Assembly: GCA_964553615.1 (NCBI GenBank)
Contig: CAZKMA010000021.1
Span: 7,203-71,202, forward strand
Direction of reading: 5' to 3'
DNA length: 64,000 nt
From: DATKUC01 sp964553615
Lineage (GTDB): Bacteria; Spirochaetota; Spirochaetia; DSM-27196; DATKUC01
Every line of letters starts with the position of its first letter. The stretch's first letter is position 1. The position numbers and the translations under genes are program-made. A model generated the notes under the pieces. That model was not told the DNA's origin and did not search any database. It saw only the letters and a program-made list of their open reading frames with translations. Below, piece after piece: positions 25,670-32,734 of the stretch.

Positions 25670-26416
25670 ATGGCAGTTCAAGATAAACAAAAACGGCTGG
25701 CTGTGCTCATCGATGCAGATAACACCCAACCATCAATCATTGAGGCATTGCTCGAAGAGATCGCCAAATACGGCGTATCGAGTGTGCGCAGGATCTACGG
25801 AGACTGGACGAGTCCCAATCTCAAGGGATGGAAAGACGTTCTTCTCGAGTATGCAATCCAGCCGATTCAACAATTTGCATATACCCGTGGCAAAAACGCC
25901 ACCGACAGCGCGATGATCATCGACGCGATGGACTTGCTGTACACCGACAAATTTGACGGTTTCTGCATCGTCTCGAGTGACAGTGATTTCACGCGTCTGT
26001 CGGCGCGCGTACGCGAGTCGGGACTCACCGTCTACGGGTTCGGCGAACAAAAGACTCCGAAGGCGTTTGTCGGTGCATGCGACAAGTTCATCTATACCGA
26101 AATTCTTCGAAAGCGGGATGAAAAAGAGCCCGAAGTTCGCAAGGCACCAAGCTCGAAAGAGCTGAAGAGCGACACGCGGCTGGTCACGCTGCTACGAAAT
26201 GCGGTTGAGGACTCTGCCGACGAGAACGGATGGGCGCACCTGGGTACGGTCGGTCAGAATCTTGCAAACCGCGCTCCTGAGTTCGATCCCCGGAACTACG
26301 GCTACAAGAAGCTTGGAGATCTCATTCGAGCGACCGGCCTGTTCGAAATTGATGAGCGATCCGCAGAAAACTCCCCGGCAAAAAATCTGTATGTGCGGGA
26401 TATTCGACGGCGGTAA
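25670..26416 (+). CDS. NYN-domain protein with C-terminal OST-HTH (LOTUS) domain
   Basis: A 248-residue protein. The N-terminal part is a LabA-like NYN/PIN nuclease fold: AVLIDADNTQPSIIEAL, KNATDSAMIIDAMDLLY and IVSSDSDFTRLSARVRESGLTVYGFG have the expected acidic residues. The C-terminal part (about residues 165-245, LLRNAVEDSADENGWAHLGTVGQNLANRAPEFDPRNYGYKKLGDLIRAT) matches an OST-HTH/LOTUS domain, an RNA-binding module. It is likely an RNA-processing or decay factor. GAAGGGGA precedes the ATG. It lies 3 bp upstream of the NusG-II gene, so they share an mRNA. Confidence 0.85.
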   Translation: MAVQDKQKRLAVLIDADNTQPSIIEALLEEIAKYGVSSVRRIYGDWTSPNLKGWKDVLLEYAIQPIQQFAYTRGKNATDSAMIIDAMDLLYTDKFDGFCIVSSDSDFTRLSARVRESGLTVYGFGEQKTPKAFVGACDKFIYTEILRKRDEKEPEVRKAPSSKELKSDTRLVTLLRNAVEDSADENGWAHLGTVGQNLANRAPEFDPRNYGYKKLGDLIRATGLFEIDERSAENSPAKNLYVRDIRRR

Positions 26417-26419
26417 CGA

Positions 26420-26848
26420 ATGGCATTCATGAAAAGACGCAGTAGCCGATCGGATGAGCGGGCGCGTTTGATCGAGCGCGGATTTCGACTGCGATCGCTC
26501 GACATTCTTGCAATTGCCCTGGCGCTCGGTGTGGTTGTGCTCTTTTCCGTAAACGCGTACACCGGATCAGGAAACAGCAGCGAGGTAATTGTCCAGGCGG
26601 ATGGGAAGGACTTTCTCTATCCGCTCAATCAGGATACCGAGTTCAAGGTAACCGGTCCCATCGGAAAAACTACCATTCAGATCAAGAACCATTCCGTCCG
26701 CGTTGTTGATTCGCCCTGTCGCGACAAGATCTGCATTGCCGCGGGGTGGCTCTCTCACACCGGTCAGTGGACTGCCTGTCTTCCCAATCGTGTCTTTGTC
26801 AGAGTTGAGGGTGGAAAGCCGGCCACGGTGGATGCTCAGACCTTCTGA
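26420..26848 (+). CDS. NusG domain II membrane protein (EetA-like)
   Basis: A 142-residue protein with one TM segment (about residues 28-45, ILAIALALGVVVLFSV) and an exported NusG-II domain. DSPCRDKICIAAGWLSHTGQWTACLPNRVFVRVEG is the conserved Cys-rich motif of this family. Stand-alone NusG-II proteins are found beside flavin-based electron-transfer genes (EetA in Listeria and Enterococcus); the role is thought to be membrane electron relay. It is 210 bp upstream of the FMN-binding protein, which has its own promoter. EetB is not in the window. Confidence 0.75.
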   Translation: MAFMKRRSSRSDERARLIERGFRLRSLDILAIALALGVVVLFSVNAYTGSGNSSEVIVQADGKDFLYPLNQDTEFKVTGPIGKTTIQIKNHSVRVVDSPCRDKICIAAGWLSHTGQWTACLPNRVFVRVEGGKPATVDAQTF

Positions 26849-26984
26849 TCCGACCGCCCTTTGACGTCTGGGCACACGCAGTTGCGGACCTGTCTTTCAG
26901 CACTATCATCCTTTTTGTAAGCAATCTCAATTGCATTTCACCTGGTTACCTCCATGCCGCAGTCAACGTCCATCTCGAAATGGT

Positions 26985-27013
26985 TTGACATATGCCGAGA
27001 AACAGGATAGGAT
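26985..27013 (+). promoter_or_regulatory. Predicted promoter of the PplA-like gene
   Basis: TTGACA (26985-26990), a 17-bp spacer and TAGGAT (27008-27013). The -10 box overlaps GATAAAATTATACC (27011-27024), which matches 12 of 14 bases with GATAATTTTATACC just downstream of the ndh2 -10 box. The leader to ATG 27059 is about 40 nt with GGGAGGAG. Confidence 0.65.
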
Positions 27014-27058
27014 AAAATTATACCCAATTCACATCATAGCTTACCACGGGAGGAGAAT

Positions 27059-27892
27059 ATGAAGCGGCTAATGGTAGTCATGCTGTTGCTCGCAGTCGCA
27101 TTTGCGGCGTTTGCGAACGGCGAGAAGGAGAAGGGCGCTATCGGCTCTTCTGGGGCCCTGAAGGACGGAAGCTATTTTGCGACCTACACGACCGCAGACA
27201 ATCACGGCTGGCAGCCGTTCATGCGGATCGAGGTTGCCGGAGGTAAAATCGCTTCGGTTGCATACAACTATGTGAGTCCGGACGGAAAGATGTTCAAGAC
27301 TCAGGACAATCAGTACAACACAACCATGCTGAAGTTTGCCGGAACGAATCCTGAGAAGGCATACCCGGAGCTTGAAAAGCGGATAATATCCGCCCAGTCC
27401 GGCAAGATAGACGCGGTAACCGGGGCTACGCACTCGAGTGAAACCGCCATGGAGCTTGCTTCCGATCTTGTTTCTCGCGCCGGGACAGGAAATACCGCCG
27501 ATCTGGTTCTGCCTATGACGGGAATGTATACGGCGGAAGACAAGCCGGACGAGCACGGCGGGTGGATCGGTCATCTTGAGGTGACATTCGGCGATCAGGG
27601 GAAGGTCACGAAGGTGGTCTACGACGAGGTCAAGAAAGAGAATAACAAGATTGTCGCCTACAAAAGCAAGGACATGGAATACGAGAAGAACTTCAAGGCC
27701 AAGAGCGGCATCAGTCAGGGAGAAGCTTACACCAGGCTGAGTGCCGAGCTGACGGCGACCGCCAAACTGAATACCGTTGATGCGGTCACGGGTGCCACAG
27801 GAACGAGTGAGCGGTTTAACGCGCTTGTGGAAAATATCAAGATGCAGCGGACAGGTGTTGCGCCTTCGGCAATAAAGGCGATGCTCAAGTAG
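27059..27892 (+). CDS. Two-site FMN-binding electron-transfer protein (PplA-like)
   Basis: A 277-residue exported protein with two FMN-binding domains in tandem. Each ends in the ApbE flavinylation motif: DAVTGATHS (Thr124) and DAVTGATGT (Thr247), so two covalent FMN are expected. The signal peptide is MKRLMVVMLLLAVAFAAFANG with likely signal peptidase I cleavage near residue 19; there is no lipobox Cys, unlike PplA of Listeria. In this diderm-type background it is probably periplasmic. Downstream lies apbE, convergent. The strong terminator after the stop limits its message to one gene. Confidence 0.85.
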   Translation: MKRLMVVMLLLAVAFAAFANGEKEKGAIGSSGALKDGSYFATYTTADNHGWQPFMRIEVAGGKIASVAYNYVSPDGKMFKTQDNQYNTTMLKFAGTNPEKAYPELEKRIISAQSGKIDAVTGATHSSETAMELASDLVSRAGTGNTADLVLPMTGMYTAEDKPDEHGGWIGHLEVTFGDQGKVTKVVYDEVKKENNKIVAYKSKDMEYEKNFKAKSGISQGEAYTRLSAELTATAKLNTVDAVTGATGTSERFNALVENIKMQRTGVAPSAIKAMLK

Positions 27893-27918
27893 CCTGGAAT
27901 TGCTCCGCAGAGATCGCC

Positions 27919-27967
27919 ATGGCCGTTGTCCTCCGATGTCCTGCACCGGAGGCAACGGCCATTCTTT
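27919..27967 (+). terminator. Strong terminator after the PplA-like gene
   Basis: A 16-bp stem with one bulged base (left arm ATGGCCGTTGTCCTCCG, right arm CGGAGGCAACGGCCAT) and 11-base loop, followed by TCTTT. It separates the convergent apbE gene. Confidence 0.85.
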
Positions 27968-27987
27968 CGGCGTGTGTTCTCAGACTC

Positions 27988-29124
27988 TCAGTTTGTTACG
28001 TTGTCCGCCTTTTCTATCTGATCAATGGTGGAAACGGGGGGCGTATAATTCGGACCGGCTGCTGCGGTGGAAATATCCTCGATGTGGTAATCGGAGTTGG
28101 TGAGGGTGAACTTCCCATCCAGGCCGGGAGTGTAGTAGACCTTCTTGTTGTCGGTCACAAATATGGCATCGACACCCTTCATGTCACGGATCAGTTTATA
28201 GCCATTTTCAAGCCCAAGCACGAATACCGATGTCGAAAGTCCGTCACAGATCATGGATACGTTGCTGTAGATCGTGGTGCTGGTCAGATGGTCCTGCACC
28301 GGATAACCTGTCTTCGGGTTGATAATGTGGTGATACATGACTCCGTTCCTGATGAAGTAACGTTCGTACGGTCCCGAGGTAACGACCGACATATTTGTTG
28401 CGTTAACGATACCGAGGTAGCCACCGCGCGGGGCAAACGGTGTCTGGATTCCGATGCGCCAGGGCTTCCCGTCTGGTTTCGCGCCCATTACCAGGATGTT
28501 GCCGCCGAAATCGAGGATGGCGTGTTTGACCCCTTCCTTGATGAGAATCTGTTCAGCCTGGTCTGCAGCGTATCCCTTGGCGATGCCACCCAGATCGATT
28601 CCCATCCCTTTCTTCTCCAGATACACGGAGTGATCGGCTTCATTCAATTTTATCCAGTGCCAGTTCACCAGAGGAAGCAGTTTCTTGATCTCTTCCGGGG
28701 ATGGAAGTTGTTCATGATCGGTGCCGATGCCCCATAGTTTTACGATGGGTCCGACCGAGATATCGAAGGCACCGTCAGTCAACTTGCTGAATTCGAGTGC
28801 CGTCTTTATTACGTCGAAGACGTCTGGGGTTACCTGTACCGGTTTGATGCCGGCATTCCTGTTTATTTCGACAACTTCGCTGCTGTTTCCTTCCGTTGTC
28901 ATGCGGTTATGAATGTCGCGCACGCGGGCAAACGCTTTTTCGAGAACCGAGGGGTCTACCCGATCGTACACGGTCATGGTAATGGTGGTGCCAAGAAGCA
29001 GTTCCGTGCGGGAAAATGGCTTCGTGGATGTCCTGCTGCCACATCCAGTGACCAATACCAGAGTGAGGGTAGCCACGCCCAGCAGCGCAGCCGTTGTCCA
29101 GCGAAACGGTGTTACTCTGTTCAT
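27988..29124 (-). CDS. apbE: FAD:protein FMN transferase (ApbE/FmnB-like)
   Basis: A 378-residue lipoprotein enzyme (lipobox VLVTGC, Cys28) that moves FMN from FAD to a threonine in partner proteins outside the membrane. ApbE signatures are visible: LLLGTTITMTVYD, IGPIVKLWGIGT-type GPIVKLWGIG, GIDLGGIAKGYAADQAEQIL, DFGGNILVMGAKPDGKPWRIGIQ and HHIINPKTGYPV. It is convergent with the gene of its probable substrate, the two-FMN protein, and divergent from ndh2 across a 166-bp region with a shared inverted repeat. No ribosome site precedes ATG; the -10 box ends 10 bases upstream. Confidence 0.92.
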   Translation of the reverse strand: MNRVTPFRWTTAALLGVATLTLVLVTGCGSRTSTKPFSRTELLLGTTITMTVYDRVDPSVLEKAFARVRDIHNRMTTEGNSSEVVEINRNAGIKPVQVTPDVFDVIKTALEFSKLTDGAFDISVGPIVKLWGIGTDHEQLPSPEEIKKLLPLVNWHWIKLNEADHSVYLEKKGMGIDLGGIAKGYAADQAEQILIKEGVKHAILDFGGNILVMGAKPDGKPWRIGIQTPFAPRGGYLGIVNATNMSVVTSGPYERYFIRNGVMYHHIINPKTGYPVQDHLTSTTIYSNVSMICDGLSTSVFVLGLENGYKLIRDMKGVDAIFVTDNKKVYYTPGLDGKFTLTNSDYHIEDISTAAAGPNYTPPVSTIDQIEKADNVTN

Positions 29125-29134
29125 GATAGAACTA

Positions 29135-29242
29135 TTAGTACCATATTTATCGAATTGAGGTCAATGTATTACTCTTTTAGCAAGTAAAAAGTGATAACTG
29201 ACTTGCGTTAATTCGATAAACATGGTACGATAATTTTATACC
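29135..29242. promoter_or_regulatory. Divergent apbE/ndh2 promoters with 19-bp inverted repeat
   Basis: Left arm at 29138-29156 and right arm at 29210-29228 are inverted copies of AATTCGATAAAYATGGTAC (18 of 19 identical), 53 bp apart. apbE promoter, minus strand: TTGACC (29164-29159), 18 bp, TACTAA (29140-29135). ndh2 promoter: TTGCGT (29203-29208), 17 bp, TACGAT (29226-29231). Each copy lies in the -35/-10 spacer of one promoter. A nested GCAAGT...ACTTGC pair occupies the middle. Confidence 0.7.
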
Positions 29243-29290
29243 GAAACATCACCATCTTTTTGGGAAACCAAAATCAGCGGAGGCCGCAGT

Positions 29291-31468
29291 ATGGCAGAGA
29301 AGACACGTATTGCTGTGTTAGGAGCCGGTTACGCCGGCATAGCTGCTACGAAACTGCTCTACAAGAGGTACAAGAAGAACCCCAACGTAGAGATCAGTAT
29401 TATCGACCGGAACCCGTACCACACCCTCATGACGGAGCTTCACGAAATTGCCGGGTCCAGAACCGAGCCTGGGGCAGTTCAGGTGAGCCTGGCGAAGATC
29501 TTCGGCGGGAAACGCATGAAGGTCGTCATTGACGAAATCGATACGATTGAGTTCGAACAGAACAAACTTGTGTCGAAATTAACTGAATACCCCTACGACT
29601 ATCTCATCATCGGCGCCGGCGCTGAGCCGGAATTCTTTGGAACGCCCGGTGTCCAGGAGCATTCCTTTACCTGCTGGTCCCTGGAGGATGCAATTCGCAT
29701 TCGCGTCCACGTAGAAGACATGTTTCGCGAGGCAGCCAAGGAGCCGAACGAGTCGAGGCGCAGAGAACTGCTGACATTTGTACTGGCTGGGGCGGGGTTT
29801 ACCGGCGTTGAGCTTGCCGGAGAACTTCTCGAGCGGCGCGATGTGTTGTGCGAGCAATATCATATCAACCCCAAAGAGGTCCGGGTCGTCATTGTTGAAA
29901 TGAAAGACACGATCCTGCCAATTCTGCCGGAATGGCCACAGAAGAAGGCTGAAAAGTACCTCCAGAAACGTGGCGCAGAAATCATGCTCAATGCTCCGGT
30001 AGCGGAGGCTTCAGAGGGTTCTGTACGGGTTGCCGGCGATCACGACCTCGAGATCCGTACCGAAACCTTTATCTGGACCTGCGGAGTTCACGGGTCCGAG
30101 TTCACTTCGAAGATTGAGCTGACCAAGGGGAACTGTTCGCCTGACCACGGAGCGGTTGCTTCAATCGAGGGTATTCACGGCATGGCCGGATGCCATTTCG
30201 ACGACGACGAACGGTATGTCGTCGGAGAGCGCGGTCGGATCAGTGTAAACAAATACTGTCAGTCCGTGGACTTCGACAACGTCTATCTCGTCGGGGACGT
30301 CATGTGGTACGTTATTGGCGACAAGGTCGTGCCGCAGATAGTCGAGACGGCGTTGCAGTCAGGAGAAGTCACTGCCAGGAATATCATCACGGATATTGAG
30401 GGTGGTGAGAAAGAGGGCTTCAATCCGAAGTACCACGGATTCATGGTTTCAATCGGCGGGCGGTATGGTGTAGCTCACGGCATGGGGATGTCGTTTTCCG
30501 GGTTCATGGCCATGTCTGCAAAGCACCTCATTAACCTGCATTATCTGCTCGGACTTGCGGGAATTAACGCCGTGTGGGAATACATGCAGCACGAGTTTTT
30601 CACAATGAAGGACCGGCGCAGTTTTATCGGTGGACACCTGTCATGGAAGATTCCGTCCTATTGGGCCTTTCCGCTTCGATTGTGGCTCGGCGGAAAATGG
30701 CTTTACGAGGGAATCAAGAAGGTCACCGAAGGCTGGCTCAATCCCGGCAAGGAGGGACTCGCGCACGTATGGTCAGGAGCCATTCGAATGCCTGGTGTGA
30801 GTTTTGCTGCCGAGGCAACGTCCGCAGCAACGGCTGCGACGGGGGCAGCGGCGGGACACGTTGCGCAGGCGGCAACGAGTGCTGCGGCAAATGCGACCTC
30901 GGCAGCGACGGCGGTTGCACAAGCTGCACCGGCAGCCGCTCAGGCGGCGGCTGACGCAACATCGGCAGCAACTGGGGCAGTAGCCGGCGCGGTAGCCGGT
31001 GCGGCACACACTGCCGCAGCTGCGGCCTCCTCCTACGGGCAGGCACTGAGCGGCCCATGGGGCGTGTACACCTGGTTTGCCCACAATGTCCTCAGCGCTT
31101 CGCCGCTGCTGGCGTTTCTTCTGCAGGCCGTCGTTGTCATAGTTGAGATCGGCCTTGGACTTGCGTTCGTTGGTGGAGCCTTCACCTGGCTTGCCGCTGT
31201 CGTATCCATTCTCATTGGCGTAATGTTCATCGCCTCAGGATGGGGAAGTCCGGAGCTGCTCTGGTACATGTTCGGCGCTCTCGTCATGATGGGTGGTGCC
31301 GGGCGCGCTCTCGGCCTCGATCACTGGATCATGCCGTGGCTGAAGGGCTGGTGGAACGGTACCCGGTTTGCCAAGCGCACCTACCTCTACACCGATGAAC
31401 CGCACGATCGATGGAACGGAAAGCGAGCAAGTCGACCGCAATCCAACATTTCTGTGTCATCACGATAG
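29291..31468 (+). CDS. ndh2: Membrane-extended type II NADH dehydrogenase (Ndh2, electron-transfer type)
   Basis: A 725-residue protein. Residues 1-490 are a type II NADH:quinone oxidoreductase: FAD loop AVLGAGYAGIAAT, NAD loop FVLAGAGFTGVELAGELL and the FAD end DNVYLVGDVM. A C-terminal membrane extension follows (about 590-690, several hydrophobic helices), as in Ndh2 of flavin-based extracellular electron-transfer loci, in place of the usual 400-residue size. Between them lies an Ala/Thr/Ser-rich linker of about 75 residues. It would pass electrons from NADH to a membrane quinone. AGCGGAGG precedes the start. Confidence 0.88.
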   Translation: MAEKTRIAVLGAGYAGIAATKLLYKRYKKNPNVEISIIDRNPYHTLMTELHEIAGSRTEPGAVQVSLAKIFGGKRMKVVIDEIDTIEFEQNKLVSKLTEYPYDYLIIGAGAEPEFFGTPGVQEHSFTCWSLEDAIRIRVHVEDMFREAAKEPNESRRRELLTFVLAGAGFTGVELAGELLERRDVLCEQYHINPKEVRVVIVEMKDTILPILPEWPQKKAEKYLQKRGAEIMLNAPVAEASEGSVRVAGDHDLEIRTETFIWTCGVHGSEFTSKIELTKGNCSPDHGAVASIEGIHGMAGCHFDDDERYVVGERGRISVNKYCQSVDFDNVYLVGDVMWYVIGDKVVPQIVETALQSGEVTARNIITDIEGGEKEGFNPKYHGFMVSIGGRYGVAHGMGMSFSGFMAMSAKHLINLHYLLGLAGINAVWEYMQHEFFTMKDRRSFIGGHLSWKIPSYWAFPLRLWLGGKWLYEGIKKVTEGWLNPGKEGLAHVWSGAIRMPGVSFAAEATSAATAATGAAAGHVAQAATSAAANATSAATAVAQAAPAAAQAAADATSAATGAVAGAVAGAAHTAAAAASSYGQALSGPWGVYTWFAHNVLSASPLLAFLLQAVVVIVEIGLGLAFVGGAFTWLAAVVSILIGVMFIASGWGSPELLWYMFGALVMMGGAGRALGLDHWIMPWLKGWWNGTRFAKRTYLYTDEPHDRWNGKRASRPQSNISVSSR

Positions 31469-31519
31469 TCTGCATTGTAGAACCCGGAAAATCTTAGTAC
31501 ATTACATAACGGGAATCAT

Positions 31520-31545
31520 GCGGCCGGAATCCTCCGGCCGCTTTT
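31520..31545 (+). terminator. Terminator after ndh2
   Basis: GCGGCCGGA-ATCC-TCCGGCCGC is a perfect 9-bp stem, followed by TTTT. It lies between ndh2 and the polyprenyl synthase gene and could reduce, not end, read-through. Confidence 0.8.
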
Positions 31546-31583
31546 AGCAAATACGTGGCACACTGCTGCGGACGGGATGGAGA

Positions 31584-32711
31584 ATGACGCACTTCTGGGA
31601 TGACTTCCCGGCTATTCAACATGATCTGGAACGTGTCCATGATGTCATTCTGGACAATGTTCGCAGCCGGAACGTGACTATCACCCGCGCATTGACAAAT
31701 CTTGCGAATCGGAACGGAAAGTTGCTCCGGCCCGGGTTCGTGCTGTTGAGCGCTCGCCTGAAGGGCGACCTCATGAACGGAAATGACGGCAACGGGACGA
31801 TGGGCAATTTCGTGGAAAATGGCGATTTCGTCGGAAACGGCGGTTTCGTTGGAAACGGTCATGGATTTTCGGCCGAAGCAGCGGAATCCGGTCGTGGTGC
31901 CCGCACAGTTGCCGAAATACGGCCACTTCCGGAGAAGATCTACAAAATTGCCGCGTCCGTCGAGATGCTGCACATGGCGACCCTCATTCACGACGACGTG
32001 ATAGACGAGGCCAACAACCGCCGCGGTCAACCGACGGTTCACGTCGAATACGGCAAGAAAGAGGCCATTCTGATGGGTGACTACCTCTTCAGCCGGACCT
32101 ATCGGCTTCTTGCCGACAATACCAGCATCGAGAACGCAAAACGGCTTGCTCTGGTCGTGAGCCAGATTGTAGCCGGCGAAATCGATCAGTCTATTCCCGG
32201 CGAGCAGATCAGCTACGGACCGCGAACCTATATTCGCCGAGTCGTCGGAAAGACTGCCACCCTCATAGCCGATAGCTTCTATCTCGGAGCTTCGGAAGCC
32301 GATATGGGCCTTGCCCGGAGTACCTATCTCAGGCGGATTGGATACAGCATCGGGATGGCGTTCCAGATAATCGACGATATTCTCGATTTCACCGGTTCGG
32401 CCGATGTGCTCGGGAAGGCGCCGGGTTCCGACCTCCGTCAGGGAGTTGTGACGCTGCCACTCATCTACGCAATGCGCGCAAACGGCAAGGACGTTATCTG
32501 GAAAAGACTCTACACCCCGGAGAGGCTTACGAGTTCCGACTTGACCGCAATTATCGAGGCAATAGACCGGGAGGGCGGGTTCGCCATGGCCCGGGACAAA
32601 GCGGAGCAGTATACCCGCCGTGCTCTACGCCAGATCGCGTTTCTCCCACGCGGCGAGAACAAAGACGTACTGGCAGCGGTGGCCAGAAAGCTTCTCGATC
32701 GTACCTACTGA
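31584..32711 (+). CDS. Polyprenyl diphosphate synthase (quinone side chain type)
   Basis: A 375-residue trans-prenyltransferase that would make a long isoprenoid chain for a menaquinone or demethylmenaquinone. The first aspartate motif is LIHDDVIDEANNRRGQP (DDxxD, about residue 137) and the second is FQIIDDILDFTG. Both fit chain lengths of C30 or more. An insertion of about 45 residues (62-108), Gly/Asn-rich with repeats of the NGxFVGNG kind, precedes the catalytic helix and is not normal for the family. Its link to the Ndh2 genes recalls the dmkB-type enzyme of Listeria. Confidence 0.85.
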   Translation: MTHFWDDFPAIQHDLERVHDVILDNVRSRNVTITRALTNLANRNGKLLRPGFVLLSARLKGDLMNGNDGNGTMGNFVENGDFVGNGGFVGNGHGFSAEAAESGRGARTVAEIRPLPEKIYKIAASVEMLHMATLIHDDVIDEANNRRGQPTVHVEYGKKEAILMGDYLFSRTYRLLADNTSIENAKRLALVVSQIVAGEIDQSIPGEQISYGPRTYIRRVVGKTATLIADSFYLGASEADMGLARSTYLRRIGYSIGMAFQIIDDILDFTGSADVLGKAPGSDLRQGVVTLPLIYAMRANGKDVIWKRLYTPERLTSSDLTAIIEAIDREGGFAMARDKAEQYTRRALRQIAFLPRGENKDVLAAVARKLLDRTY

Positions 32712-32734
32712 CAATTCCACCGGGAGTCCGCTGT

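Noticed and set aside
30803..31035. Ala-rich tract of Ndh2 as a DNA tandem repeat
   Set aside because: Codons vary along the tract and no unit repeats exactly, so it is protein-level low complexity.
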